This document shows positions 27,212 through 35,865 of a DNA stretch of 64,000 bases, one piece after another. Position 1 is the stretch's first letter. Every line of letters begins with the position of its first letter. The notes below the pieces were generated by a model. It did no database searches and had not been told where the DNA came from. It was given only the letters and a program-made list of their open reading frames with translations. Made by a program: the position numbers and the translations under genes. This stretch comes from Pseudogulbenkiania subflava DSM 22618 (GTDB taxonomy: Bacteria; Pseudomonadota; Gammaproteobacteria; Burkholderiales; Chromobacteriaceae): contig NZ_FXAG01000017.1 in NCBI RefSeq assembly GCF_900177275.1, forward strand, positions 1 through 64,000, given 5' to 3'.

Positions 27212-28231
27212 ATGAGTCTCAAAGACAAACTGGCAGGCAGCGTTCTCGGTTTCGGTACAGCCCCCCTGGGCAACATGTTCCGCAACATCCCTGAAGCTGA
27301 GGCCCAGGCCACTGTGGACGCCGCCTGGGATCACGGCGTGCGCTACTTCGACTCCGCGCCTTTCTATGGCGCCGGCCTGTCTGAAATCCGCCTCGGCGAC
27401 GCCCTGTCACGCCATAAGCGCGACGAGTACGTGCTCAGCACCAAGGTGGGTCGCCTGATCCTGGATGAGCTGGAAGACGCCAGCGCCCGCGACCTGGGTG
27501 AGAAAGGCGGCCTGTTCGAGCACGGGCGGGCCAACAAGATGGTCAATGACTACTCGGCCGACGCCACGCTGCGCTCGATCGAAGACAGCCTCAAGCGCCT
27601 GAAGACCGATCGTCTCGACATCGTGTGGGTGCATGACATTGCACAGGATTTCTATGGCGACGAATGGCTGTCCTACTTCGAAACTGCTCGCAAGGGTGCG
27701 TTCCGAGTGCTGACCCGCCTGCGTGAAGAAGGGGTCATCAAGGCCTGGGGCCTGGGCGTCAACAAGGTCGAGCCCATCGAGCTGACGCTGGATCTGGCCG
27801 AAGCCCAGGCCGACGGCTTTCTGCTGGCGGGCCGCTACTCGCTGCTCGACCATGAGCGCGCTCTACAGCGCCTGATGCCGAAGGCGATCGAGCGAAACGC
27901 CGAGATCGTGGTTGGCGGTCCGTACAGCTCGGGCATCCTGGCCGGTGGTGCTCACTTTGAATACCAGAAAGCCCCGCCCGAAATCATCGCCAAGGTCGAG
28001 CAGATGAAGAGCACTGCACAACGCCATGGCGTAAGCATCAAGGCTGCGGCTCTGCAATTCGTACTGGCCAATCCTGCCGTCGCCGCCGTGATCCCGGGCG
28101 CAAGCCGACCGGAGCGGATTGCAGAAGACGCCGCGGCGCGCAAGGAAGTCATCCCGGCTGACTTCTGGCGTGACCTGCGAGAGCAGCACTTAGTGGCCGC
28201 GAATGCGCCGCTGCCTGTCGACAACGTTTGA
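27212..28231 (+). CDS. Aldo/keto reductase (D-threo-aldose/pyridoxal dehydrogenase type)
   Basis: An NAD(P)-linked oxidoreductase with a TIM-barrel fold, 339 residues. The N-terminal FGTAPLGNMFRNIPEAEAQATV and YFDSAPFYGAGLSEIRLGDAL carry the catalytic Asp and Tyr (about residues 49 and 54). STKVGRL supplies the Lys (~residue 75), and the catalytic His is in IVWVHDI (~131). The arrangement matches the L-fucose/D-threo-aldose 1-dehydrogenase and pyridoxal 4-dehydrogenase branch. The ATG at 27212 follows GGAGTG. It is divergent from LysR and followed 23 bp later by an SRPBCC gene, so the two are co-transcribed. Confidence 0.88.
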   Translation: MSLKDKLAGSVLGFGTAPLGNMFRNIPEAEAQATVDAAWDHGVRYFDSAPFYGAGLSEIRLGDALSRHKRDEYVLSTKVGRLILDELEDASARDLGEKGGLFEHGRANKMVNDYSADATLRSIEDSLKRLKTDRLDIVWVHDIAQDFYGDEWLSYFETARKGAFRVLTRLREEGVIKAWGLGVNKVEPIELTLDLAEAQADGFLLAGRYSLLDHERALQRLMPKAIERNAEIVVGGPYSSGILAGGAHFEYQKAPPEIIAKVEQMKSTAQRHGVSIKAAALQFVLANPAVAAVIPGASRPERIAEDAAARKEVIPADFWRDLREQHLVAANAPLPVDNV

Positions 28232-28254
28232 TATCGAATTAAGAGGAATCCATC

Positions 28255-28677
28255 ATGGCACAAGCATCTGCAACGATTACCTTGGCAGCGACGCCTGACC
28301 GAGTCTGGCAACTGATTGGCGGCTTCGATTCGCTGCCCGACTGGCTGCCGTATATCCCCAAGAGTGTTCTGAGCGAAGGCGGCCGCGTGCGCAGCCTCCT
28401 CAATCCCGACGGCGATGCCATCGTTGAGCGCCTCGAGGCCTTCGACAACACCGCGCGCAGCTATACGTACTCGATCCTCCAGGCTCCGTTCCCGGTCACC
28501 GGCTACCGCTCCACATTGCGCGTGGTTGGCGTCGACGGAGACCAGTCTGCCCGGGTCGAGTGGTCCGGTGAATTCACGCCCAACGGCGTCAGCAACGAAG
28601 AGGCCTCCAACCTGTTCGAAGGCATCTACCGCGACGGCCTGAGCGCACTGGCCGCAACAATGAAAAACAGTGTCTAA
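28255..28677 (+). CDS. SRPBCC-family protein (polyketide cyclase/MxaD-like)
   Basis: A 140-residue helix-grip (START-like) protein with a hydrophobic ligand cavity. The family pattern is seen in ITLAATPDRVWQLIGGFDSL (residues ~8-27), LPYIPKSVLSEGGRVRSL and ARVEWSGEFTPNGVSNEEA, with the long C-terminal helix LFEGIYRDGLSALAATM. AAGAGGA precedes the ATG. It follows the aldo-keto reductase and probably binds or cyclises an intermediate of the same pathway. The ligand is unknown. Confidence 0.85.
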   Translation: MAQASATITLAATPDRVWQLIGGFDSLPDWLPYIPKSVLSEGGRVRSLLNPDGDAIVERLEAFDNTARSYTYSILQAPFPVTGYRSTLRVVGVDGDQSARVEWSGEFTPNGVSNEEASNLFEGIYRDGLSALAATMKNSV

Positions 28678-28704
28678 CTGCCCACCGGCCTGAGCTCGCG
28701 TTGG

Positions 28705-29420
28705 CTAGGGCCAACGCAACTTGCCTGTAGCCCGTGCCCTTTGGTCGACGGGCTTTTGTTTATGCTGGCCAAGCCATGGAGGCATCTGGTCAACCTCCTT
28801 GCCTTCATAGGTTGAAAGGGCGGCGAGCGCGAAGGCAAGGTCGTGTTCGTTCCCATCGGCAATGAGCTGGGCCAGCCGCTCGCTGAGGCCATTGGCTAGG
28901 TCCGGAAACACAGATGCCAGCCGCCTTCCGCCATCAAAGGGGAAGTGCCGCGGACCCGCGTCGAACCACCGCTGCGCACCCTCAAGCATGAGGTCAGGTG
29001 CAGCAGCAAGCGTGGTTCGAAGCCAGTGAACACTGAAGGGGACTGCGTCGTAGTCCGCTGGTGCCTGACCCGTCAACTTGAAGGCTTGCCGGCGCAAAAA
29101 TCGATAACCCGCCCTGGCCACCGCTTGGCGATGAACGCCGCGATGTCTTCGGAGGCGTATTCGAGGTCCGGATATGGGAGTAGCGCCTCAAGCACAACTT
29201 CAGCTTGTTGTTCGTCAAGCGCTTCTATGATGGACCTGTTCATCTACGTCACCGAGGGCATGCGAAGCCAACTGAAGTCCTGTGCTGCAGATAGATAGCG
29301 GAGTGCGGGGAGAAACACCTGTTCGATGAGCATGCCCGAATGCTTGTCGTACTGGTCCGCACAGGCGAGCAACGCGTTGCGCACGGCTCGAGCGTTTCCA
29401 TTGTGGCTCAATTTGCTTAA
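28705..29420 (-). pseudogene. Decayed gene for an unknown helical protein
   Basis: Three minus-strand pieces line up as one broken reading frame. The first runs from about 29420 (QFAEILSKLSHNGNARAVRN...) to a TAG at 29244-29246. The second starts at the next codon, 29243 (MNRSIIEALDEQQAEVVLEA...). It shifts frame near 29085 into a third piece (LTGQAPADYDAVPFSVHWLR...). The remains are helical, with repeated Leu/Ala pairs that recall alpha-solenoid repeats. No upstream start is present and a TGA precedes the first piece, so the 5' part is lost. The family is not recognised. Confidence 0.6.
28729..28758 (+). terminator. Terminator after the aldo-keto reductase/SRPBCC operon
   Basis: AGCCCGT pairs with ACGGGCT across a 12-base loop and is followed by TTTTG. 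It is 52 bases after the SRPBCC stop codon. Confidence 0.65.
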
Positions 29421-29678
29421 AATTTCAGCAAATTGATGCGGTTTTGTTCATTTAATAGTCAGATTTACCAGGATTTCGCGTGGCTTGTGGTGTCCGGCAG
29501 CAGTTGACCGAGTTTTTCAACAGAATCGGGCAGAAGCGGTCATCGGTAGTGATATTGCAGTGTCTTTTCCTGCCGATTTGAAGGCTTGGCGATATCCATA
29601 TTCTTAAGCCAAACCACGCATTCCACCAAGTTCAAACTTTCTGGAATGCGGGCTGAGCTCTTCTTGATGCATTTTGCC
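29421..29678. other. AT-rich spacer, no gene
   Basis: This stretch holds no convincing reading frame. It is noticeably more AT-rich than its flanks and includes TTTTTCAACAGAATCGG, a sequence style often seen at worn transposon ends, but no paired end was found. Confidence 0.4.
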
Positions 29679-30347
29679 TTACGCTGATAGCGGCTCACGC
29701 CGCCAAGCGAGTTCGGTCCATCCTTGGCGTTGGGCTTCCGCCTGTAGGGTAGCATCCGGGTTCACCGCGTGCGGGTACTGTACGGCCTCCAGCAGTGGAA
29801 TGTCGTTGAGCGAGTCGCTGTAGCCATGGCTGCCAGCCAACGTTTCCCCTTGCTGCTCCAACCATGCACGCAATCTGGTGATCTTGCCTTCCCGATAACT
29901 CAGTACGCCATGGGTTTTACCGGTGTAGGCACCTTCTTTCATTTCCAGCAGAATTCCGATAGCGTCGCTCACCCCCAGGCGCTCGGCGATAGGGCTGACC
30001 AAGTGCTCGCCGGTTGCCGAGATGACCAGCAGGCGGTCGCCACGCCGGCGATGCAGCTCGATCTGATGCAGTGCCTGCGGAAAGATGCGCGGCATGATCA
30101 CTTCCTCGATGAACCGATCGACCCACTTTTTCACCTCGCCATGGGCTAGGCCGCGCAAGGGCATGAGTGTGTAGTCCATGTATTCCTCCATGGCCAGCTG
30201 GCCGGCATAGTAGGCGCGCAACAATTCGGTCTCATGCGGCAGCATGTCGGCCGGGGCCAGCCCATGGGCAACCTGGTAGTTCAGCCACAGGCTGGAGCTG
30301 TCACCATCAACCAGCGTGTCGTCCAGGTCAAAAATAGCCAGCGCCAT
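29679..30347 (-). CDS. HAD-IB family hydrolase (phosphoserine-phosphatase-like)
   Basis: A 222-residue HAD phosphohydrolase. Motif I FDLDDTLVDGDSSSLW (residues ~5-20) has the nucleophile and acid Asp pair. Motif II is VISATGEHLVSP (~108), the Lys lies in the TGKTHGVLSYREGKI segment, and motif III is GYSDSLNDIPLLEAV (~175). A helical cap follows motif I as in the HAD-IB group (SerB, PSPase-like). It is coupled to the ABC ATPase gene (TAATG overlap) and so is the last gene of the transporter operon. The substrate is likely a phosphomonoester made from the imported compound. Confidence 0.85.
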   Translation of the reverse strand: MALAIFDLDDTLVDGDSSSLWLNYQVAHGLAPADMLPHETELLRAYYAGQLAMEEYMDYTLMPLRGLAHGEVKKWVDRFIEEVIMPRIFPQALHQIELHRRRGDRLLVISATGEHLVSPIAERLGVSDAIGILLEMKEGAYTGKTHGVLSYREGKITRLRAWLEQQGETLAGSHGYSDSLNDIPLLEAVQYPHAVNPDATLQAEAQRQGWTELAWRREPLSA

Positions 30348-31363
30348 TAGTGCACCTCGCGCATTTGTTGACGGTCGATCAAGAGCGCTATTTGGGCGCC
30401 CGAAGGCAGCAGGTCATCGGCGCTGCGATTAAGGTGGTCGATCAACAAGGTCGTTCCTTGAGCTTCTACGTGATATCGAATGATGTTGCCGAGCAATTGG
30501 TGCTGACGGATGGTCGCAGTCAATGGCACACCCAAATGGGCCGGGTAGCTATGCCCAGGTTCGCTCAGGTGAATGGATTCCGGGCGAATCGCCAAGTGTC
30601 CCTTCAACTCAAGGCCCAGCAACCGCTTGGCCTCGGCCGGGGCCAGCAGGTTGTAGCTGCCCATGAAGCGCGCCACAAATTCTGTGGCTGGCTGGGTATA
30701 CACGGTCTCGGCGGAGCCCTCTTGCACGATACGGCCCTGGTTCATCACGAAAATCCGGTCTGACAGCGTGAGCGCTTCTTCCTGATCATGCGTGACAAAC
30801 ACCGTGGTCAGGCCCAGCCGGCTCTGGATATCACGGATTTCCTCGCGCAGGCTACGGCGAATACGGGCGTCGAGCGCCGACAGTGGCTCATCCAGTAGCA
30901 GAATGCGTGGCTCCACCACCAAAGCCCGCGCAAGTGCCACACGCTGGCGCTGGCCGCCCGACAACTCGTGTGGATAGTGGTGCTCCTTGTTGGATAGTTC
31001 GACCAAGCGGATCGCCTCGGTCACACGGCGGACCATTTCCTCGGGCTGGCGCCGCTGCATCTTCAGGCCGAAGGCAATGTTCTCGGCCACCGTCATGTTA
31101 GGGAACAGCGCATAGCTCTGGAACACCATGCCGATGCCGCGTTTTTGCGGGGCGAGGTGGGTAATGTCTTGCCCTTCGACCCGAATCTGGCCGTGGTCCG
31201 CCGCAGTCAACCCCGCCAGGCAGCGCAGCAGGGTGGATTTGCCGCAGCCACTCGGGCCGAGCAGGGTCGCGAACTCGCCCTTTTTGAGGCCAAGCTGAAT
31301 GTCTTCGAATACAGTGGTGGCGTCGTAACGTTTGGTAAGACCTGAAACTTCAACGTAAAACAT
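30347..31363 (-). CDS. ABC transporter ATP-binding protein (PhnT/PotA/FbpC-like)
   Basis: The ATPase that energises the importer encoded beside it, 338 residues. Walker A LLGPSGCGKSTLLR (~residues 35-48), Q-loop MVFQSYALFPNMTV (~80), signature LSGGQRQRVALARALV (~135), Walker B RILLLDEPLSALD (~153) and H-loop FVTHDQEEAL (~187) are all intact. A C-terminal TOBE-type regulatory domain follows (LKGHLAIRPESIHL). Sequence style fits the polyamine/iron/2-aminoethylphosphonate group. It stands between the permease and HAD genes on one transcript. Confidence 0.9.
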   Translation of the reverse strand: MFYVEVSGLTKRYDATTVFEDIQLGLKKGEFATLLGPSGCGKSTLLRCLAGLTAADHGQIRVEGQDITHLAPQKRGIGMVFQSYALFPNMTVAENIAFGLKMQRRQPEEMVRRVTEAIRLVELSNKEHHYPHELSGGQRQRVALARALVVEPRILLLDEPLSALDARIRRSLREEIRDIQSRLGLTTVFVTHDQEEALTLSDRIFVMNQGRIVQEGSAETVYTQPATEFVARFMGSYNLLAPAEAKRLLGLELKGHLAIRPESIHLSEPGHSYPAHLGVPLTATIRQHQLLGNIIRYHVEAQGTTLLIDHLNRSADDLLPSGAQIALLIDRQQMREVH

Positions 31364-31375
31364 AAGGCATCCTAT

Positions 31376-32152
31376 TTAGTCCTGCCGGCCAAACCGGGTG
31401 GCAAACCAGGTCAGAACCAGGGTGAACAGGAAATAACTCGTCACCACGGCACTGGTGAAATGGCCGCTGGTGGCACGCATGCTGTAGAGGTAAACCTGCA
31501 GGGTTTCATAGCGCGAACCCACCAGGATATTGGCGAACACGAACTCGCCCAGCAGGAAGGAAAACGACAGAAACAGCGACGCCATCAACCCCTTACGCAG
31601 ATTCGGCAGAATCACATTCAGAAAGGCGCGCGGCGTACTGGCACCCAACAAATAGGCGGCATCCATTAGATCGCGCACATTGAGCGCCTGCAGGCTGTTG
31701 GCGAGCGAGCGGTACATAAAGGGCAGGGCAATGGTGAAGTAGCACCCCACCAGAATCCATGGCGTGCCCACCAACGGCAGCGGCCCGCCAGCGAACAACT
31801 GCAGCAGCCCCACCGACGCCACCACCGGCGGCATTGCAAACGGCAGCAGGATGAGAATGTTCATCCACCGATCCAGCGACGGGAACCGATAGAACACCAC
31901 GAACACCGCTGGAACGATGATGATGGTGCTTAGCAGCAGCGTTCCTACACACACCAGCAAGGAATGGCCAAATGCGGTGAGGAATCGCGAGTCTTGCCAC
32001 AGCTGCCAGTACCACGACAGCGTGATGCCTTCGGGCAGGATGGTGGCTTCCCAGCGCTGGGCGAGTGAATAGAGCAGCGTGGCTACGATCGGGACGGCCA
32101 GCAGCAGGATCAACAGGGTCACCACCAAATGATGATAGCGATCAGCGCGCAT
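31376..32152 (-). CDS. ABC transporter permease (PhnV-like)
   Basis: An inner-membrane permease of 258 residues with six predicted membrane segments. The cytoplasmic EAA loop is MDAAYLLGASTPRAFLNVIL (~residues 163-182), which docks on the ATPase. It fits the BPD_transp_1 permeases of the PotC/PhnV type. It overlaps the upstream permease gene by 11 bases and is followed by the ATPase after 12 bases, so all are one transcript. Confidence 0.88.
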   Translation of the reverse strand: MRADRYHHLVVTLLILLLAVPIVATLLYSLAQRWEATILPEGITLSWYWQLWQDSRFLTAFGHSLLVCVGTLLLSTIIIVPAVFVVFYRFPSLDRWMNILILLPFAMPPVVASVGLLQLFAGGPLPLVGTPWILVGCYFTIALPFMYRSLANSLQALNVRDLMDAAYLLGASTPRAFLNVILPNLRKGLMASLFLSFSFLLGEFVFANILVGSRYETLQVYLYSMRATSGHFTSAVVTSYFLFTLVLTWFATRFGRQD

Positions 32153-33032
32153 GGTAGCTCCTCTTGAGTAGCCACTGATTCATCGCCGTGACCAGGGCAA
32201 GCAGCGCCACCAGCAATACCGATAGCGCCGCAGCCATATTCGGCTCCAGGTAGACGTTGCCGGAAACCAGACTGGCAATGCGCACCGTGACGAGGTTGAA
32301 ATTGCCTGCCGTCAGGGCAAAGGCCGTGGCATAGGCGCCCATCGCATTGGCAAACAGCAGGATGAAAGTGCCCAGCAGCGCCGGGGCCAGCACCGGCAGG
32401 CCCACGTGCCGCCAGTAAGCCCAGTGGTTCGCTCCCAGTAGCGATGCGGCTTCCTGCCAGTGGTCATCCAACGCATCAAGCGCCGGATAGAGCAGCAACA
32501 GCCCGAGTGGCAGCTGAAAGTAGGTGTAAAGCAGAATCAGCCCACTACGTGAATAGAGATGGAAGTCGTCCAGCCAGCCCCACTGCCGGAACAGCAGGGT
32601 GAGCGCGCCGTTGGTGCCGACGATGATGATGAAGGCGAACGCCAGCGGCACCCCGGACAGATTGCTGGTCATGTTGATGAAGGCGACCACCGCGTTTTTT
32701 AAGCGGCTTTCCACCCGGCGCAACGAGGCCGCGCCGGCCAGGGTAACCAACAACCCAATCACACTGGAGTAGAGCGAGATTCGCAGGCTGTTGTCGAAGG
32801 CCTGCAGATAAAACGGCGAGCCCAGGATTTCCTTGAAGTGCCCCAGGGTGAGGCCGTCATCCGACTGGAGGCTGTGGATGACAACCCAGCCCATCGGAGC
32901 CAGGCAAAACAGTAGCAGCATCGCAAACATGGGCGTCAGTAACAGCGCTGCCCGCCAATAACGCAGGCGCGGCGCTCTGGCCGTCGTTACGCCGACGGGT
33001 ACTGAGAGCGGAGAAGAGAGGGTGGTTTTCAT
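32142..33032 (-). CDS. ABC transporter permease (PhnU-like)
   Basis: The partner permease, 296 residues, with a cytoplasmic N-terminal tail and about six membrane segments. The EAA loop is WQEAASLLGANHWAYWRHVG (~residues 190-209). It forms the heterodimeric channel with the following permease. The ATG at 33032 overlaps the TGA of the alkaline-phosphatase-superfamily gene by four bases (ATGA), which sets this start instead of an upstream in-frame one. Confidence 0.88.
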   Translation of the reverse strand: MKTTLSSPLSVPVGVTTARAPRLRYWRAALLLTPMFAMLLLFCLAPMGWVVIHSLQSDDGLTLGHFKEILGSPFYLQAFDNSLRISLYSSVIGLLVTLAGAASLRRVESRLKNAVVAFINMTSNLSGVPLAFAFIIIVGTNGALTLLFRQWGWLDDFHLYSRSGLILLYTYFQLPLGLLLLYPALDALDDHWQEAASLLGANHWAYWRHVGLPVLAPALLGTFILLFANAMGAYATAFALTAGNFNLVTVRIASLVSGNVYLEPNMAAALSVLLVALLALVTAMNQWLLKRSYHAR

Positions 33033-33838
33033 GAAGCAAACAACTCCGGATTGCGCGGCTTGTGGTGGGTCAGCCCCAGCAAGTCGGCCACGATGCCGCA
33101 TAGCTCGGTTTGCCGCACCGGTATCTCGGGACAGTGGCGGAAGCGGTTGCCCAGCAGAAACAGAGGTACCTGGCGCTCATCGGGCAGCAGCCCACCGTGG
33201 GTGCGGTCATTGTTCATGCCGTGATCGCTGGTTACCATCACCTGGTAGCCTTCGGCCAGCCAATGTGGCAGATAGCTGGACAACGCGCTGTCGAAGCGGC
33301 GCCCGGCATTGCGGTATTGCGGGCTATCCAGGCCGTAGCGGTGACCGGCGTCATCCACGTTCATCGGGTGGATCAACAGAAAGTCCGGGTCATACCGGCG
33401 CCGCAGCGACTCGGCATCCAGCAGCAGGTGATCGTCCGGGTAATCGTCGCAGTGGTAGAAGATGCCGTGCTGGATCGGCAACGCGTCATCGTCGGTAAAG
33501 CGGTCGCGCACCGCATCATACGGCGCGCGGTTGTAAAGCTCGCTGATCCAGTGATATGCCGCGGCGGCAGTCTTGCGGCCGGTCTGGCGCGCCAGGCTGA
33601 AAATGCTGTCCTGGTTGGAGAGGCGTACCACACCGTTGTGTACGATGCCGCTCTCCACCGGCACAACGCCGGTCAGGATACATTCATACAGCGGGCGCGA
33701 CAGCGAAGGCAAGGCGCACTCCAGGCGGTAGAGGCTGGCTCGGCCAGCCTCACGCAACCCTTGCAGGTAGCCCATGCCATCATGGGCTACCTGCCACGCC
33801 AGGCCATCGATCACTATCAGAATGACCTTGCTATGCAT
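33029..33838 (-). CDS. Alkaline-phosphatase-superfamily phosphohydrolase (phosphodiesterase/phosphonohydrolase-like)
   Basis: A soluble 269-residue metal-dependent hydrolase. The first metal Asp lies in ILIVIDGLAW (residues ~5-14). The nucleophile region is ALPSLSRPLYECILTG (~43-58), with Ser or Thr in place to attack phosphorus. The second metal set is HPMNVDDAGHRYG (~157-169), with MVTSDHGMNNDRTHGG (~200-215). The fold group includes nucleotide pyrophosphatases and phosphonoacetate hydrolase. There is no signal peptide, so it acts inside the cell after uptake. The gene is coupled to the downstream permease and lies 7 bp after the binding-protein gene, tying its job to the imported ligand. 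Confidence 0.85.
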   Translation of the reverse strand: MHSKVILIVIDGLAWQVAHDGMGYLQGLREAGRASLYRLECALPSLSRPLYECILTGVVPVESGIVHNGVVRLSNQDSIFSLARQTGRKTAAAAYHWISELYNRAPYDAVRDRFTDDDALPIQHGIFYHCDDYPDDHLLLDAESLRRRYDPDFLLIHPMNVDDAGHRYGLDSPQYRNAGRRFDSALSSYLPHWLAEGYQVMVTSDHGMNNDRTHGGLLPDERQVPLFLLGNRFRHCPEIPVRQTELCGIVADLLGLTHHKPRNPELFAS

Positions 33839-33845
33839 CACGGCC

Positions 33846-34895
33846 TCACTGAACGTTGACCATGACTTGCTCTTGCCACTGACGCGGCAATTGCTTGGTG
33901 GACACTTCCCACGCGGCAAAGTCACGGATCGGCTTGGCGGCACGGTACTGCGATGCCGGCAGCAGCTTGGCCTGCACGTCCGCCGGGATCTTCACCGACG
34001 CGCGAATCGGGCGGGCATAACCACGTGCCAGGTTGATCTGGCCTTCGTCACTGAAAATGTACTCACGCGCCAGCTTGGCGGCGTTCGGGTGCTTGGCGTA
34101 TTTGTTGATGATGGTGGTGTAACCGGAGACCACCGACCCATCCTGCGGAATCACAACGCTGAAGCGGGTGCGGTCGATGTGATCACGGTAGCTGAGCGCG
34201 TTGAAGTCCCACAGTACGCCCACTTCAATTTCGCCTTTTTCCAGGTTGGCGATGCTCACATCGTTTAGCGACAGACGGCCTTGCTTGGCGAGCTTGCCGA
34301 AGAAATCCAGCGCTGGTTTGAGGTTCTTTTCATCCCCGCCCATGGCAAAGGCAGCAGACAGTACGCCGCTGTTGGATTGGGATGCGGTGCCCACGTCGCC
34401 TAGCGTGATCTTGTACTTGCCCTTGAGCAGATCGGCCCAGGATTTAGGCTGATCCTTCACCAGCTTGTTGTTGATGATAAAGGCGATGGTGCCGGTATAG
34501 GCCAGAGCCCAATTGCCGTCTTTGTCCTTGGCCCAGGCCGGAATCTGGTCCCAGGTAGAAGGCTTGTACGGCTGCGTAACCCCTTTTTGCACTGCGATCG
34601 GGCCAAATGCGTGGCCTACGTCACCGATGTCCGCCGTCGCGTCAGCCTTTTCCGCATCGAACTTGGCAATCTCCGGGGCCGAGCTCATATCGGTGTCCTG
34701 ATGCTGCAAGCCATACTTCTGCGACAGTTGGCTCCAGGTACCTTTCCAGTTGGCCCAGTTGTCTGGCATGCCCAGACTATTAATAGCGCCTTCTTTCTTG
34801 GCTGCGCTGATCAAGTTGTTCAAGTCTTGGGCAAAGACCTGCGTCATGGAAAAACTCAGGGCTCCAGCAATGATGCCCGCCATCAGTTTGTTCAT
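33846..34895 (-). CDS. ABC transporter periplasmic substrate-binding protein (PhnS/FbpA/PotD class)
   Basis: A secreted binding protein of 349 residues that should capture the transported ligand. It has a signal peptide (MNKLMAGIIAGALSFSMTQV, cleavage near VFA-QDL) and then the two-lobe fold of the iron/polyamine/aminoethylphosphonate class: LISAAKKEGAINSLGMPDNW, GTIAFIINNKLVKDQPKSWADLL and VSGYTTIINKYAKHPNAAKLA. The start at 34895 follows GGAGAG; a start four codons earlier lies on the ribosome site. Just upstream is a 13-bp repeat that also precedes the GntR gene. The ligand is not certain; phosphonate or phosphate ester is suggested by the neighbours. Confidence 0.88.
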   Translation of the reverse strand: MNKLMAGIIAGALSFSMTQVFAQDLNNLISAAKKEGAINSLGMPDNWANWKGTWSQLSQKYGLQHQDTDMSSAPEIAKFDAEKADATADIGDVGHAFGPIAVQKGVTQPYKPSTWDQIPAWAKDKDGNWALAYTGTIAFIINNKLVKDQPKSWADLLKGKYKITLGDVGTASQSNSGVLSAAFAMGGDEKNLKPALDFFGKLAKQGRLSLNDVSIANLEKGEIEVGVLWDFNALSYRDHIDRTRFSVVIPQDGSVVSGYTTIINKYAKHPNAAKLAREYIFSDEGQINLARGYARPIRASVKIPADVQAKLLPASQYRAAKPIRDFAAWEVSTKQLPRQWQEQVMVNVQ

Positions 34896-34905
34896 GCTTC
34901 TCTCC

Positions 34906-34918
34906 ATCTGGACTAGTC
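34906..34918. promoter_or_regulatory. Putative GntR/UTRA operator, site 1
   Basis: ATCTGGACTAGTC, containing most of the palindrome GGACTAGTCC. It ends 11 bases from the binding-protein ATG and just upstream of its ribosome site. The same 13 bases recur at 35098-35110, so a repressor bound here would block transcription or initiation of the ABC operon. Confidence 0.65.
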
Positions 34919-35097
34919 AAAAAACAGAGCCGATAGTAGGGAGGCAATATGGCAATCTCATGGTCGAAATGTTGCAGTGCCGTGTATTTTTGATTGCTTT
35001 GCAGAATTGAGTGCGCGAAAACGGCGTGGAATTCCGATTTTATGAGGTTCATCTCACTGTAACGAGGGACTGCTAAAAAGAGGGTCACGAAAAATAA

Positions 35098-35110
35098 ATC
35101 TGGACTAGTC
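35098..35110. promoter_or_regulatory. Putative GntR/UTRA operator, site 2
   Basis: An exact copy of ATCTGGACTAGTC; with the following base it contains the perfect palindrome GGACTAGTCC (35102-35111). It ends eight bases before the GntR start codon. The form resembles the GT-CTA-AC sites of UTRA regulators such as PhnF. The position implies autoregulation together with site 1. Confidence 0.7.
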
Positions 35111-35118
35111 CTGAGGCA

Positions 35119-35865
35119 ATGATCGATCGCTCCCCCACCCAAATCACTCATATTCGCCAATCGCTTGAGACCCAAATAGAAAGCGGCCTGCTCACCCCGG
35201 GGATGAAACTACCGTCCGAGCGAGAACTGAGTGAGCTGTTCTCCACTACCCGCATCACGCTCAAGGATGCGCTGTTGGCGCTGGAAGCCGAGGGGCGCAT
35301 TTACCGCGAAGAGCGTAGAGGCTGGTTTGTGGCCTATCCAAGGCTTGTCTACAACCCTCTCTATAAGACGTATTTTCAAAAAATGGTGACGCTGCAAAAA
35401 CGCCAAGTGGAAACCAAGGTGATCGCAGCTAGCCAAATCATGGCAAGCCCTGTGCTGTGCAAGGAGATGGAGCTATCTGCCTTGAGCCGGCTCTATCAGA
35501 TCAGCCGGCTGCGCTATCTGGATGGTCGTGCGGTTTCATATGTCGAGCATTTTCTCAAGCCAGAGCGTTTCCCCCACATCCTGGAACGAGACCTGTCTCA
35601 GTCGCTCACCCTGATGTACGAGCAGCACTACGGCATCCACTTTTCTCGCTCGCGTTTCGATATTTCCCCTTCGGCGGCACGCGGGGAGGTAGCCCATCGC
35701 TTGAATCTGGCTGCTGGCAGCCCAATCCTGGCGATCACCCGGGTGAATTATGACCAGCATGGCGCACTGATCGACTGCGATCACGAGTACTGGCGTCACG
35801 ATGCAGTGCGCATTTCGGTGGATAGCCAGGAGGCGCAGCCTTGGGGAGGTGGAGACCATGCATGA
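35119..35865 (+). CDS. GntR/HutC-family (UTRA) transcriptional regulator, PhnR-like
   Basis: A 248-residue repressor. The winged helix covers residues ~8-75 (ESGLLTPGMKLPSERELSEL and TTRITLKDALLALEAEGRIY). The UTRA ligand domain follows (~85-235), with YQISRLRYLDGRAVSYVEHF and ILAITRVNYDQHGALIDCDH. Regulators of this type sense small phosphorylated or amino compounds (NagR, PhnR, PhnF). It is divergent from the ABC/phosphohydrolase operon, with matching repeats at both promoters, and its stop overlaps the ATG of the TIM-barrel gene by eight bases. Confidence 0.88.
   Translation: MIDRSPTQITHIRQSLETQIESGLLTPGMKLPSERELSELFSTTRITLKDALLALEAEGRIYREERRGWFVAYPRLVYNPLYKTYFQKMVTLQKRQVETKVIAASQIMASPVLCKEMELSALSRLYQISRLRYLDGRAVSYVEHFLKPERFPHILERDLSQSLTLMYEQHYGIHFSRSRFDISPSAARGEVAHRLNLAAGSPILAITRVNYDQHGALIDCDHEYWRHDAVRISVDSQEAQPWGGGDHA

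Noticed and set aside
35050-35085. Possible PhoB box before the GntR gene (CTGTAAC...GACTGC)
   Set aside because: The repeats are not 11 bp apart in the right register and match the consensus poorly, so phosphate control is not claimed.
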